From the NCBI GenBank assembly GCA_964655525.1, contig CAZZNE010000016.1:1-64000 (forward strand): DNA of 64,000 bases, in the 5' to 3' direction. The stretch is from DLAJ01 sp964655525 (GTDB taxonomy: Bacteria > Bacillota > Clostridia > Lachnospirales > Lachnospiraceae). The notes under the pieces were generated by a model. That model was not told where the DNA came from. It saw nothing but the letters and a program-made list of their open reading frames with translations, and did no database searches. A program made the position numbers and the translations under genes. Shown here one piece after another: positions 8,883-16,449 of the stretch; position 1 is the first letter of the stretch, and the number at the start of each line of letters is the position of its first letter.

Positions 8883-9779
8883 CTAGCGGCAGATATCGTA
8901 GATAAACTCCGCGTTCTTATCCATTGCTTCATATGCCGTCTTAAAAGGCGACATTTGAAACACATGCCACATGCCCTTAAATACATCCAGCTTCACGGAT
9001 ACATTTTGCTTGATCATCTTCTTATGAAGCTCCGTCGCGTCATTTAAGAGAATCTCGTTATCCCCCACCTGAATATAGGTCGGCGGAAAGCCCGCAAAAT
9101 CACCGAACAGCGGGGAAATCAACGGATTGGTAAGCGCATCCTCCCGAACATATGCAGCGATCGCCTTATCCAGATATTCCTTGTCCAAAACAGGGTCAAG
9201 CGCGGCTCTCGTCCGATGTGAACGGCCGCCTGACGTTAAATCCGTCCACGGCGACATTAACACAAGCCCTCTCGGAAGCAGACGCCCTTCCTCCTTGAGC
9301 TTCAATGTAAGAGAAAGCGCCATGTTTCCGCCAGCCGAATCTCCCGCAACGATCACATCACGCGCGCCATAGCCTAAGAGCATCAGATAATTCCATGCGC
9401 GCATCGCGTCTTCCGCTGCCGCCGGATAGGGATGCTCCGGCGCAAGGCGGTAGTCAAAGCAGAGCACATCCATGGAGGTCGAGGTAGCAAGCTTCGTTGT
9501 CAGCGTCCGCGCATAAAGGCAGCTTCCCGTCATATAGCCGCCGCCGTGACAGTACAGAATGACATATTTTTTCATATGCGCCCTGTCCACACTCACCCAC
9601 TCGCCGTACATGCCGTCAATCTCGATCTCCCGGATGAGCGTATCCTTCCGGTTACCGAGCACGGCGCCAAGACTGTTCTGGGACTGTCTATGCTTATCAA
9701 TATCTTCCGCTTCGACCAAATTATGCACCTTACGGATGACATTCATCAGATTTTGATTTGCCTTGCCGCCCCACGCCAT
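8883..9779 (-). CDS. Alpha/beta hydrolase (hormone-sensitive lipase family esterase)
   Basis: Cytoplasmic carboxyl-ester hydrolase of 298 residues. The oxyanion motif HGGG is at about 78-81, the nucleophile Ser148 sits in GDSAGGN, an acidic residue in GDNEILLND (Asp247) follows, and the catalytic His272 is in GMWHVF. This is the full hormone-sensitive-lipase (family IV) triad. GGGAGG lies 8 nt before ATG 9779. It has its own sigma-A promoter and is divergent from a condensation-domain acyltransferase gene, with a palindromic operator between them. The two enzymes may therefore be co-regulated and act on the same acyl ester (inference). Confidence 0.85.
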   Translation of the reverse strand: MAWGGKANQNLMNVIRKVHNLVEAEDIDKHRQSQNSLGAVLGNRKDTLIREIEIDGMYGEWVSVDRAHMKKYVILYCHGGGYMTGSCLYARTLTTKLATSTSMDVLCFDYRLAPEHPYPAAAEDAMRAWNYLMLLGYGARDVIVAGDSAGGNMALSLTLKLKEEGRLLPRGLVLMSPWTDLTSGGRSHRTRAALDPVLDKEYLDKAIAAYVREDALTNPLISPLFGDFAGFPPTYIQVGDNEILLNDATELHKKMIKQNVSVKLDVFKGMWHVFQMSPFKTAYEAMDKNAEFIYDICR

Positions 9780-9850
9780 GCTTCTTTCCTCCCGCGTATC
9801 GTATCGTTCACTTCCAAAGCCCCATGCTTTTGATAACATCGAATAATCTG

Positions 9851-9879
9851 ATTATAATATAGGATGCCTTGAAATACAA
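9851..9879 (-). promoter_or_regulatory. Sigma-A promoter of the alpha/beta hydrolase gene
   Basis: On the minus strand, TTGTAT (9879-9874), a 17-bp spacer and TATAAT (9856-9851). It is divergent from the promoter at 9893-9921. Confidence 0.75.
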
Positions 9880-9913
9880 CATCGTATCCCAATTGTAATA
9901 CAGGACACGATGT
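9879..9913. promoter_or_regulatory. Palindromic operator between divergent promoters
   Basis: An inverted repeat has arms ACATCGTATCC (9879-9889) and GGACACGATGT (9903-9913), with a 13-bp centre and 10 of 11 arm positions matching. It covers the -35 box of the rightward promoter and touches the -35 box of the leftward one. A dimeric repressor bound here could control both genes. No regulator gene lies beside it. Confidence 0.6.
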
Positions 9914-9921
9914 GATAAAAT
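9893..9921 (+). promoter_or_regulatory. Sigma-A promoter of the acyltransferase operon
   Basis: TTGTAA (9893-9898), a 17-bp spacer and TAAAAT (9916-9921). Transcription would start near 9928, about 27 nt before the ATG at 9955. Confidence 0.75.
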
Positions 9922-9954
9922 TTTTTATAGAAAAATGATCGGAAAGGAATGCGC

Positions 9955-11265
9955 ATGCCAACGAAACGACTGCCGCCAAGCGAAAAACGCCCCAAAAAAG
10001 ACTGGTACAAGCTCGATTTATCTGCGATCGTCTATCCGACGCTCCAGCGGCGTGATTTTTCCGCCGTATACCGATTGAGCGTTACGCTGAAAGCCCCCGT
10101 TGATCCGGCGCTTTTGCAGCGGGCGGTCGACCTTTCCATGAAACGCTTTCCCACCTACAAGGCTGCCATCCGAAAGGGTCTGTTCTGGCGCTATTTAGAG
10201 CCGAACCGGCGTCCGGGTCCTTATGTCAGGCCCGACATCAAAAACCCCTGCATGCCGATGGGCTTTCAGACAAACAACCGCTATCTCGTGCGTTTTTATT
10301 ATTACGAAAACAGGATCTCGATGGAGGCGCACCACTGTCTCGGCGACGGCACGGGCGGCATGTGCGTGTTACAGACCGTGACCGCCGTTTATTTAGAGCT
10401 GCAGGGCTGTGTCATCACCAAAAAATATTTTGTGCGAGATGTGAATGAAGAACCTTCTCCGGGCGAGCTGGAGGATGCCTACATGCGCTATGCCGACGCA
10501 GGTGTTCATCCGCCGAGAACGCACGAAAAGGCATACCGCGTCCGCGGCACAAAGGAACCGTTTTATACGCTGAATATCATTAACGGTACGCTCTCCGCCG
10601 CCGAGGCAAAGCAGGTCGCAAAAAAATACGGCGTCACCGTGACAGAATATTTTAACGCCGTGCTTCTTTATGCTCTCTTACAAAAACAGGAGAAAGAATG
10701 GCATTTGCGCCTTCGTCCGGTCAAGATCGCGATGCCCGTCAACCTGCGCCGCTTTTTCCCGTCGGAAACGCTGCGCAATTTTATCACGATGGTCTATCCT
10801 GGCATTGATCCGCGCCTCGGCGCTTACACCTTTGAGGAGATCGTAACACAGACGCACAATTTTATGCGCTATTACATTAATGAGAAATTCCTGCGCGGCG
10901 ACATTACGACGAACGCCGCGACACAGCGCAATCCGCTCATCCGTGTCGTTCCGCTCTTTTTGAAAGATGTTATCGTCAGCCGCTTTTACGCTGCGATCCA
11001 GGATAAAAATTCCTCTGCAGGTCTTACGAACATGGGGCTTTGTCAGGTGCCGGAGGATATGAAGCCCCATATCGAGCGCTTTGATATTTATATGGGACAG
11101 CCGTTTTCGAGCCGTACAAACTGCGCCATCATCACCTACGAAGATACACTCACGATCAATTTCGCGAGCAGCATCATAGAAGCGGATGTCGAACGGCTTT
11201 TTTTCCGTAAGCTGGTGCAGGACGGTATTCACGTCAAGATTGCGAGCAATCGGGAATCTGTTTGA
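9955..11265 (+). CDS. Condensation-domain-like acyltransferase
   Basis: 436 residues. The pattern HCLGD at 127-131 (HxxxD, followed by Gly) is the active-site motif of the chloramphenicol-acetyltransferase/condensation-domain superfamily, here of the alcohol-acetyltransferase-like kind. These enzymes move an acyl group to a hydroxyl or amine. No carrier-protein or adenylation domain is attached, so this is a free-standing enzyme. ATG 9955 is preferred over ATG 9949 because GGAAAGGA ends directly before 9949 and so gives a normal 6-nt spacing only for 9955. It is the first gene of a two-gene operon with the zinc-ribbon membrane protein at 11290. The hydrolase is divergently transcribed. Substrates are unknown. 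Confidence 0.75.
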   Translation: MPTKRLPPSEKRPKKDWYKLDLSAIVYPTLQRRDFSAVYRLSVTLKAPVDPALLQRAVDLSMKRFPTYKAAIRKGLFWRYLEPNRRPGPYVRPDIKNPCMPMGFQTNNRYLVRFYYYENRISMEAHHCLGDGTGGMCVLQTVTAVYLELQGCVITKKYFVRDVNEEPSPGELEDAYMRYADAGVHPPRTHEKAYRVRGTKEPFYTLNIINGTLSAAEAKQVAKKYGVTVTEYFNAVLLYALLQKQEKEWHLRLRPVKIAMPVNLRRFFPSETLRNFITMVYPGIDPRLGAYTFEEIVTQTHNFMRYYINEKFLRGDITTNAATQRNPLIRVVPLFLKDVIVSRFYAAIQDKNSSAGLTNMGLCQVPEDMKPHIERFDIYMGQPFSSRTNCAIITYEDTLTINFASSIIEADVERLFFRKLVQDGIHVKIASNRESV

Positions 11266-11289
11266 AAAAAGAAAGGATGGTATTTCCTC

Positions 11290-11994
11290 ATGTCTTATTG
11301 CGTCAACTGCGGCGTCGAATTAGACGCCTCCCATAAAAGCTGCCCTCTGTGCAACACACCCGTCATCAATCCGAAACAGTTGGAACAGCTGGTCGCCGTT
11401 CCGCCGTTTCCGAGTGAAAAAGGTCAGGTCGAGCTTGTAAAAAGAAAGGACGCCGCGCTCCTGTTAAGCGTCGTCCTGCTCTCGACGGCAGTCACATGCG
11501 GACTTCTTAATGTTTTCGTCTACAAGGCAAACCTGTGGTCGCTCTCCATCATCGGCGCCTGCTGTGTATTATGGGTCTTTATGATCCCGCTTGTCATCTA
11601 TACGAAGCTGTCCGCGTACGCGTCGCTTTTATTGGATGGTGTCGTTGTCTGTGTCTATCTTTTTATGCTGACATGGCTGACGAAGCAAAACACATGGTTT
11701 TGGGGCATTGGCCTGCCAGTCACGATCCTCGTGACGGTGCTTGCCGAGATCATGACATTTCTGCTTCGCAGATTCCGGTTCTCCTTTTTAGTGACGGCGA
11801 CCGTCAGCTTTGCGGAGATTGCTGTGCTGTGCGTCGGCATCGAGCTCGTTCTCAACCGTTATCTGCATCAAAGATTCTTTTTATCATGGTCTGGGATCGT
11901 GCTGACGATCTGTTCTATCATCACGATTGCCCTCATCACGATCCTGTCAAAAAAGCGCCTGCGCAATGCAGTGCGCAGGCGGCTTCATTTTTAA
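11290..11994 (+). CDS. Zinc-ribbon membrane protein (DUF6320-like)
   Basis: 234 residues. The N-terminus has a zinc ribbon with two CxxC pairs, in CVNCG and CPLCN (about residues 4-22). After a linker come about six or seven membrane segments from residue 55 to the end. It lies 24 bp after the acyltransferase gene with AGGATGG upstream, so it is in the same operon. I recall this pairing with a condensation-like enzyme and an alpha/beta hydrolase in related bacteria, but cannot confirm it here. The last codons overlap the terminator hairpin. Function unknown. Confidence 0.7.
   Translation: MSYCVNCGVELDASHKSCPLCNTPVINPKQLEQLVAVPPFPSEKGQVELVKRKDAALLLSVVLLSTAVTCGLLNVFVYKANLWSLSIIGACCVLWVFMIPLVIYTKLSAYASLLLDGVVVCVYLFMLTWLTKQNTWFWGIGLPVTILVTVLAEIMTFLLRRFRFSFLVTATVSFAEIAVLCVGIELVLNRYLHQRFFLSWSGIVLTICSIITIALITILSKKRLRNAVRRRLHF
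11949..11992. terminator. Bidirectional terminator overlapping a gene end
   Basis: A perfect 10-bp stem CGCCTGCGCA (11956-11965) / TGCGCAGGCG (11972-11981) with a 6-nt loop. It is followed by a T-rich run on the plus strand and by six T on the minus strand. The stem lies inside the last codons of the zinc-ribbon gene. It serves that operon and the convergent DegV gene. Confidence 0.8.
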
Positions 11995-12011
11995 GTTCAC
12001 ATTTTGTTGCA

Positions 12012-12848
12012 TTACACCGCCACGATCACGCCGCCGTCGTTGGCGTACATGCTGCTGACTCCCGCCGTATCCTCAATGAGAATCTCCTTAAAACGGAAAT
12101 ATCCCATCAACAGCTTTTTTAACAGCTCCGCCCGATCGAGGGCATTACAGTGCGTGATGATCACACGCTTCTTCTCCGGATCGCAGACTTCTTTGCATAA
12201 CGTTTCAGCCAGCTTATGCAACGCTTTCTTAAAACCGATGCACTGATGGAGCTGGATGATGCTCCCCATATCCGCTCCCATGACCGGTTTGATATTTAAG
12301 GTCGATGCGATAAGCGCTTTGACGTTGGAAAGTCTTCCATTCTTGCGCAACGTCTCCAGATTATCCAGAATAAAATACGTCTTCATTCCGTTGCGGTATG
12401 CGGTCAGCTTTTTACAGATGGTGTCATAGTCCAGTCCTTTTTCCTCTAATTCCATCGCGAGAAGCGCGATCTGCGTCTCCCCGCCCGATGCGGAACGGGA
12501 ATCCACAATATAAATATCCTTTTCTCCATAGGTTTCCTCATATAACCGCCTGCCGAGCTCCGCGCTGTTATAAGAACCGGACAATTTCGAAGACAGCGTC
12601 ACCACATACACATGATCCGCATCGCAGTGATATGCCTCCATAAATTTTTGCGGCGACGGACAGGAAGATTTCGGGCAGGTCGGACATGCCGCAACCTTCT
12701 CCAAAAACACTTTTTGGTCAAACGCCTCATCATCCATAATGCAGTAGTCGCCCACCTCCAGTCCGAGCGGCACCCGCTCAAACCGTGAATCGTTCCTGAA
12801 TTCCTTCGGCAGTTCTCCGCAACTGTCCAGAATGATCTTATAGCTCAT
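12012..12848 (-). CDS. DegV family fatty-acid-binding protein (first copy)
   Basis: 278 residues of the DegV family, cytoplasmic two-domain proteins that bind a fatty acid. In many Firmicutes the family includes FakB, which presents fatty acids to the kinase FakA. Family features include the N-terminal IILDSCGELP strand-loop, SSKLSGSYNSA (about 105-115) and DNLETLRKNGRLS in the C-terminal domain. GGAGG lies 5 nt before ATG 12848, and the frame is open further upstream without a better site. A sigma-A promoter is at 12935-12963. No fakA is in the window. A second DegV gene is at 15285. Confidence 0.85.
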   Translation of the reverse strand: MSYKIILDSCGELPKEFRNDSRFERVPLGLEVGDYCIMDDEAFDQKVFLEKVAACPTCPKSSCPSPQKFMEAYHCDADHVYVVTLSSKLSGSYNSAELGRRLYEETYGEKDIYIVDSRSASGGETQIALLAMELEEKGLDYDTICKKLTAYRNGMKTYFILDNLETLRKNGRLSNVKALIASTLNIKPVMGADMGSIIQLHQCIGFKKALHKLAETLCKEVCDPEKKRVIITHCNALDRAELLKKLLMGYFRFKEILIEDTAGVSSMYANDGGVIVAV

Positions 12849-12934
12849 GAAATCCTCCAAGCCACCCGCTAAACTGCTCATGACATATCTCGCGTTTTTG
12901 CAGGTCATCAAACATAGTTTTTATTACTACATTG

Positions 12935-12963
12935 AATATAGCATAGCTCTCCCTTGTTGTAAA
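12935..12963 (-). promoter_or_regulatory. Sigma-A promoter of the first DegV gene
   Basis: Minus strand: TTTACA (12963-12958), a 17-bp spacer and TATATT (12940-12935). Confidence 0.7.
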
Positions 12964-12983
12964 GAAAAAAATCATGAAGATAA

Positions 12984-13012
12984 GGGTGGAGCCATATTGC
13001 CGGCATCCACCC
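12984..13012 (-). terminator. Stem-loop after the HicA/HicB operon
   Basis: Arms GGGTGGA (12984-12990) and TCCACCC (13006-13012) lie 20 bp beyond the HicB stop. A run of seven T follows on the minus strand only after a gap of about 12 nt, so termination there is probably weak. On the plus strand a T-rich stretch follows more closely. Confidence 0.5.
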
Positions 13013-13031
13013 CTTCTATTTTTCTTTCCAT

Positions 13032-13364
13032 TCATCCAACCATATTTCCAATTGCTTCTTCAACAGCAGCATTCAGACTTTTTCCGTGTTCCATCGCATA
13101 CACAGCGATATTTCGATGAAGCTCCGGGCTGATCCTGACATTGAATGTACCTTTATAGGACAATTCCGGCTCCACATTTCTCTCCTTACAATCTTCCAGG
13201 TATTCATCAATCACGTTTCTAAAACCCTGTTCTAACTCTTTAACGGAATCCCCTTCATAAGATAGCAGAGACTTTATTCCAATAACCTTTCCAAAAAGGC
13301 ATCCATCTTCCTTGGAGTATTCCACTGTTCCGTTATAGTTTTTATAGGATAATAAATTGCTCAT
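13032..13364 (-). CDS. hicB: HicB-family antitoxin
   Basis: 110 residues. The N-terminal half is a partly degraded RNase-H-like HicB fold with YSKEDGCLFGKVIGI. The C-terminal part (about 70-108) is a ribbon-helix-helix DNA-binding domain with FNVRISPELHRNIAVYA. It would neutralise HicA and repress the operon. The start codon overlaps the HicA stop in an ATGA, which points to translational coupling. The toxin-first order is usual for HicAB. Confidence 0.85.
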   Translation of the reverse strand: MSNLLSYKNYNGTVEYSKEDGCLFGKVIGIKSLLSYEGDSVKELEQGFRNVIDEYLEDCKERNVEPELSYKGTFNVRISPELHRNIAVYAMEHGKSLNAAVEEAIGNMVG

Positions 13365-13612
13365 AACAAACCATCCTTTCTCAATTTCTCTATGACCTGA
13401 TCCAGCACATACCGTTTCAATATCCCGCTTGGATGCGGTATATGAAAATTAATCACGTCGTTACTACCATCTTTTATAAACTTTATTTCTGATCCTGTTC
13501 CACCCTGCTTTAATTCATATCCAAAATAGGATAGCAAAGATTCCATTTCATCAAAGGTAAAATCTTTTGGTTTCTTTATTAATCCATCTATTAGTTTATC
13601 TTTCTTGCTCAT
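13361..13612 (-). CDS. hicA: HicA-family mRNA interferase toxin
   Basis: 83 residues with the small double-stranded-RNA-binding fold of HicA. It has a helix DFTFDEMESLLSYFGYEL, a beta-hairpin and the C-terminal HPSGILKRYVLDQVIEKL helix. In classical HicA a histidine follows the Gly-Ser of the first strand. Here the sequence is GGTGSEIKF, so that catalytic histidine is absent. This matches a HicA subgroup I recall from other Firmicutes, so activity may rely on another residue. AAAGGAG lies 8 nt before the ATG. The frame also opens at a GTG 10 codons upstream. A palindromic operator and promoter lie upstream. Confidence 0.8.
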   Translation of the reverse strand: MSKKDKLIDGLIKKPKDFTFDEMESLLSYFGYELKQGGTGSEIKFIKDGSNDVINFHIPHPSGILKRYVLDQVIEKLRKDGLL

Positions 13613-13657
13613 AAACAATTCTCCTTTATCATAATGTACCACTACACCAGGAGCTTT

Positions 13658-13675
13658 GCAACTAAAAATAGTTGC
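13658..13675. promoter_or_regulatory. Palindromic operator of hicAB
   Basis: A perfect inverted repeat GCAACTA-AAAA-TAGTTGC. It sits just downstream of the minus-strand -10 box, about where transcription would begin. This is the expected place for autoregulation by HicB or HicAB. Confidence 0.65.
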
Positions 13676-13682
13676 TCTCTAT

Positions 13683-13712
13683 TTTATATTTCTTTCCCGT
13701 ATCCGTTGTCAT
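13683..13712 (-). promoter_or_regulatory. Sigma-A promoter of hicAB
   Basis: Minus strand: ATGACA (13712-13707), an 18-bp spacer and TATAAA (13688-13683). Its -35 box overlaps that of the divergent promoter at 13706-13735. Confidence 0.6.
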
Positions 13713-13735
13713 TTGTGTGATGATTATGATATGAT
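13706..13735 (+). promoter_or_regulatory. Sigma-A promoter of the DUF5721-like gene
   Basis: TTGTCA (13706-13711), an 18-bp spacer and TATGAT (13730-13735). The -35 box is shared back-to-back with the hicAB promoter, so polymerase binding to the two would be mutually exclusive. Confidence 0.6.
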
Positions 13736-13822
13736 GACGTAAAACATGTTTTCTATCTATTTACGGTCACAGGACATGTGCTTCGCGCACATTTGCAGAC
13801 TGTATGAAACCGGAGGATTACT

Positions 13823-14326
13823 ATGCGCAGCTTCACGATCTCCAATAATCGCACATTCATGGCGGCACTGTTCACCGGTACGCTGTTCGATTCGTTTCAG
13901 ACCGAATCGGTTCAGATCACGACCGCATGCACGCTGCGGATCGACGGCAGGACTGTTCCCGCCTTTTACACGACGGATGAGCTTGCCGAAATGCCCGCCG
14001 GTCTCCCCGAATTTACGCCTTGGGCGAATCTTCGCAGCTTATGCTTCAGCGCGATCAAAGGAAAAAAGACACCGCTTTCTTTTCAGATCACATTTCACGC
14101 CGACGCAGATATTGTGAATCGGCTTACCGCACTTGAGGAATGCACAGTGGATCGCTCTTTTGTGCAGGCGCTTGTGCTCACGATCCGTTATGAAGCGGGC
14201 ATATGCCGTCTGACAACGGGAACGGCATATACGACATTTCTCCCTGACAAATCGCCGGATAAGCTGTGGGACGAGGAAATGCAGCGTTTTCTTTCGGAAC
14301 ACGAAGTGGATGTATCGGTGTCGTAA
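13823..14326 (+). CDS. DUF5721-like conserved protein
   Basis: 167 residues with no signal peptide or membrane segment. It starts with a short beta segment, FTISNNRTFMAALFTGTLFDSF, then a strand-rich region with the acidic motif YTTDELAEMP. I relate it from memory to DUF5721, a Lachnospiraceae family without known function. GGAGG lies 6 nt before ATG 13823. The gene is monocistronic and divergent from hicAB. Confidence 0.6.
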   Translation: MRSFTISNNRTFMAALFTGTLFDSFQTESVQITTACTLRIDGRTVPAFYTTDELAEMPAGLPEFTPWANLRSLCFSAIKGKKTPLSFQITFHADADIVNRLTALEECTVDRSFVQALVLTIRYEAGICRLTTGTAYTTFLPDKSPDKLWDEEMQRFLSEHEVDVSVS

Positions 14327-14398
14327 ATAATTTTCATAAAAAACGACAGCAACTATGACGCGCAGAAAAGGCATGCGCAACATATGGGCAACCATAGC

Positions 14399-14424
14399 AA
14401 AAAAGCAGCGCATTACTGCGCTGC
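14399..14424 (-). terminator. Terminator overlapping the stop codon of the gene at 14413
   Basis: An 8-bp stem GCAGCGCA (14405-14412) / TGCGCTGC (14417-14424) with a 4-nt loop. On the minus strand it is followed by six T. The stop codon of the gene lies in the loop and adjoining arm. Confidence 0.8.
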
Positions 14425-15234
14425 CTTCTGCGTATCATATTTATGTAAAAGTTCGTCTATATCGGCATCCTCTCTTATGATGCCGCTCCTTCCCAGATCA
14501 TGTTTTTTTCCTTTCGACTCCAAAAACCGATAGGCGATCATAAAGCTTATGTCGTCAAAGGATGCATAAAACTTCTCGTTGACCGCCCGGATTTTTTCTG
14601 AAAGCGGCATATCGGAAAGGGAATCCGCATACAGGAATACCTCTTCAAACGCATAGAAACAAATACTTTCCTGCTGCCGGATGTCCGATGTGACCTCCTG
14701 CACATGGAATACGCGCAGATAAACGCGCAGCCATTTGGTATAGCTCTGATACCACTGGGAAAGCGTCTCGTATTTTTGGGTCATCGCCTCGATCTCTTTT
14801 TTCCATATTTCCGAAAAATAGGAGGCTTCCACGATTCCCTTGATCTGCTCCGGCGTCAGGTAGAGTTCGTACTTTTCATTAAAAGTCTCTACAATCCTTC
14901 TCCGCTTCTTTGCAGCTGCCGGAAGAATGCTGCTCCTGGTGCTCTTCTTCGTCTGTTCCCGGTATTCCTGATAAACAGTGTCCTGTCTGTCATAGCTTTG
15001 ATCCTGCCGCCGCGAATCCTTTTGGGACTTCTTGTCCTTTTTCCCGTATTTATTAAACAGCCATGCAAAGAGTATCACTACGCCGACAATACCAAACGGT
15101 GAAAAGAATATCGACGTAGCCGCGCCCAAAAAGCATAAGCCAAAGACGAGCTTAAAGATATCGCTTGCGAGCGCATCCCTGCCCTTTCCCTTAAACATCA
15201 TAACAAGAAATATGAAAAAAAATATAGAACCCAT
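14413..15234 (-). CDS. Membrane-anchored hypothetical protein
   Basis: 273 residues. Two membrane segments are at about 1-14 and 28-60, then a highly charged lysine/arginine/glutamine-rich linker (about 62-110). A helical cytoplasmic domain with VETFNEKYELYLTPEQIKGI and a C-terminal acidic tail complete it. GGGGGAG lies 5 nt before ATG 15234. It follows the second DegV gene by 50 bp and may share its transcript. No known domain is recognised. Confidence 0.6.
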   Translation of the reverse strand: MGSIFFFIFLVMMFKGKGRDALASDIFKLVFGLCFLGAATSIFFSPFGIVGVVILFAWLFNKYGKKDKKSQKDSRRQDQSYDRQDTVYQEYREQTKKSTRSSILPAAAKKRRRIVETFNEKYELYLTPEQIKGIVEASYFSEIWKKEIEAMTQKYETLSQWYQSYTKWLRVYLRVFHVQEVTSDIRQQESICFYAFEEVFLYADSLSDMPLSEKIRAVNEKFYASFDDISFMIAYRFLESKGKKHDLGRSGIIREDADIDELLHKYDTQKAAQ

Positions 15235-15284
15235 TCGTTCTCCCCCAGTATCTTATGCTTAGCCACTATGATAAAATCCATCTC

Positions 15285-16154
15285 CTAAGCCCTGTGTTTC
15301 GGGCAGATGCCGATTCCCGTCGCATCAGGTCCGACATGACAGCCGATGCTGAACGAAAGCGGATCGTAAAAAATCTCAATGGTCGGAAAATGCTCTTTTA
15401 CGAGCGCAAACCATCTGTCGGCATCCTCCTTGTGTTGGAAGGTCCCTGTCGCTCCGATTCGCAGCTCCTCATCCGGCACATTACCGAAGCGCCCCTCCCT
15501 GTCCGCTTTTACCGCCTGCAAAATACGATCCCAGCACTTTTTCATGCCGCGCACTTTTGCGAACGCATCGAGCTTTTCACCCTGAATCGTCAAAATCGGT
15601 TTGATATTGAGAATGGAGCCGATCGCCGCACCTGCCGGTGTGACTCTGCCGCCCTTTTTCAAATATTCCAGCGTATTGACCGCAATATAAATACTGGCAT
15701 CCAGACCGTCCTTTTCGAGCTGTTCCCTGACCTCTTTCGCGGAGAGCCCCTGCGACGCGAGATACCGCGCATCCAGCACTGCCTGACGCAGTGTAACGGA
15801 AATCCGGTGATTATCCGCCACCTGCACGCGTCCGCCGTATTCCTCCGCTAATCCGATAGCGGAATGACAGGAATTGCTCAGCCCGCTCGACATCGGAATA
15901 TAGACAAGCCCGTCATAGCCTTCCGCAAGCACTTCGTCCCAAATCGCCATCACGTCGCCCGGCGAAGGCTGCGAGGTCGAAACATCGTCGCCGCCCTCCA
16001 GTCTGCTGTAGAATTCCTCCTGTGTCAGATTAACTCCTTCATAGTAGGTTTCCTCGTTGATGATGACCGGCATCTTCATGACGCGGATTCCGAGCTCTTT
16101 CCCTTCCTCGACGGTAATCCCGCTGTTCGTGTCGGTTATGATCGCTGTTCTCAT
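15285..16154 (-). CDS. DegV family fatty-acid-binding protein (second copy)
   Basis: 289 residues, DegV fold: IITDTNSGITVEEGKELGI at the N-terminus, STSQPSPGD (about 60-68), PMSSGLSNSCHSA (about 88-100) and NTLEYLKKGGRVTPAGA in the second domain. These are the lipid-head-group and ligand-contact regions of the family. GGGGGAG lies 7 nt before ATG 16154, and the longer frame to 16223 has no ribosome site. It differs clearly from the copy at 12012, so the two probably bind different fatty acids, as paralogues of FakB do (family knowledge). Confidence 0.85.
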   Translation of the reverse strand: MRTAIITDTNSGITVEEGKELGIRVMKMPVIINEETYYEGVNLTQEEFYSRLEGGDDVSTSQPSPGDVMAIWDEVLAEGYDGLVYIPMSSGLSNSCHSAIGLAEEYGGRVQVADNHRISVTLRQAVLDARYLASQGLSAKEVREQLEKDGLDASIYIAVNTLEYLKKGGRVTPAGAAIGSILNIKPILTIQGEKLDAFAKVRGMKKCWDRILQAVKADREGRFGNVPDEELRIGATGTFQHKEDADRWFALVKEHFPTIEIFYDPLSFSIGCHVGPDATGIGICPKHRA

Positions 16155-16449
16155 GTTTTTTCTCCCCCATCCCTGCGTTTCCGCATACACTACCAGTATA
16201 TCACGAGAACCCTCGACCGACAAGCGCGAACGGGAATTTCTTGTAACAGTTCAGCCATGCATTGCCAAGGTCAAAAAAGCGCTTGCACATTTTTTTGACC
16301 GAGCAAATACATGAGCCGAGCGCCACGTAATGAGCAAAGTTAGCTGCAAAGAATCGCATAACGATTCTTATGCCGCGGAAAAGCGCCAACGGAGCCTTTG
16401 CGAATGGCGCGGGATGAACTGTTGCAATTTCTTCTTTCTTCATTCCCTT
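16155..16449. other. Intergenic region with three stem-loops
   Basis: Three inverted repeats occur in about 150 bp: GGTCAAAAAA/TTTTTTGACC (16269-16278/16291-16300), AAGAATCG/CGATTCTT (16349-16356/16362-16369), and a GCGCCA/TGGCGC pair near 16385-16412. An 80-codon minus-strand frame (16443-16201) begins right after the spoVAE stop but has no recognisable domain. The region could be a non-coding RNA, a repeat element, or a terminator followed by the promoter of the DegV gene. Confidence 0.35.

Noticed and set aside
11535..12122. 195-codon plus-strand frame
   Set aside because: Out-of-frame shadow of the zinc-ribbon membrane protein, running through its terminator.
16201..16443. 80-residue protein after spoVAE
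   Set aside because: It crosses three hairpins, has no recognisable domain, and the promoter of the DegV gene should lie here. Kept only as an intergenic region.
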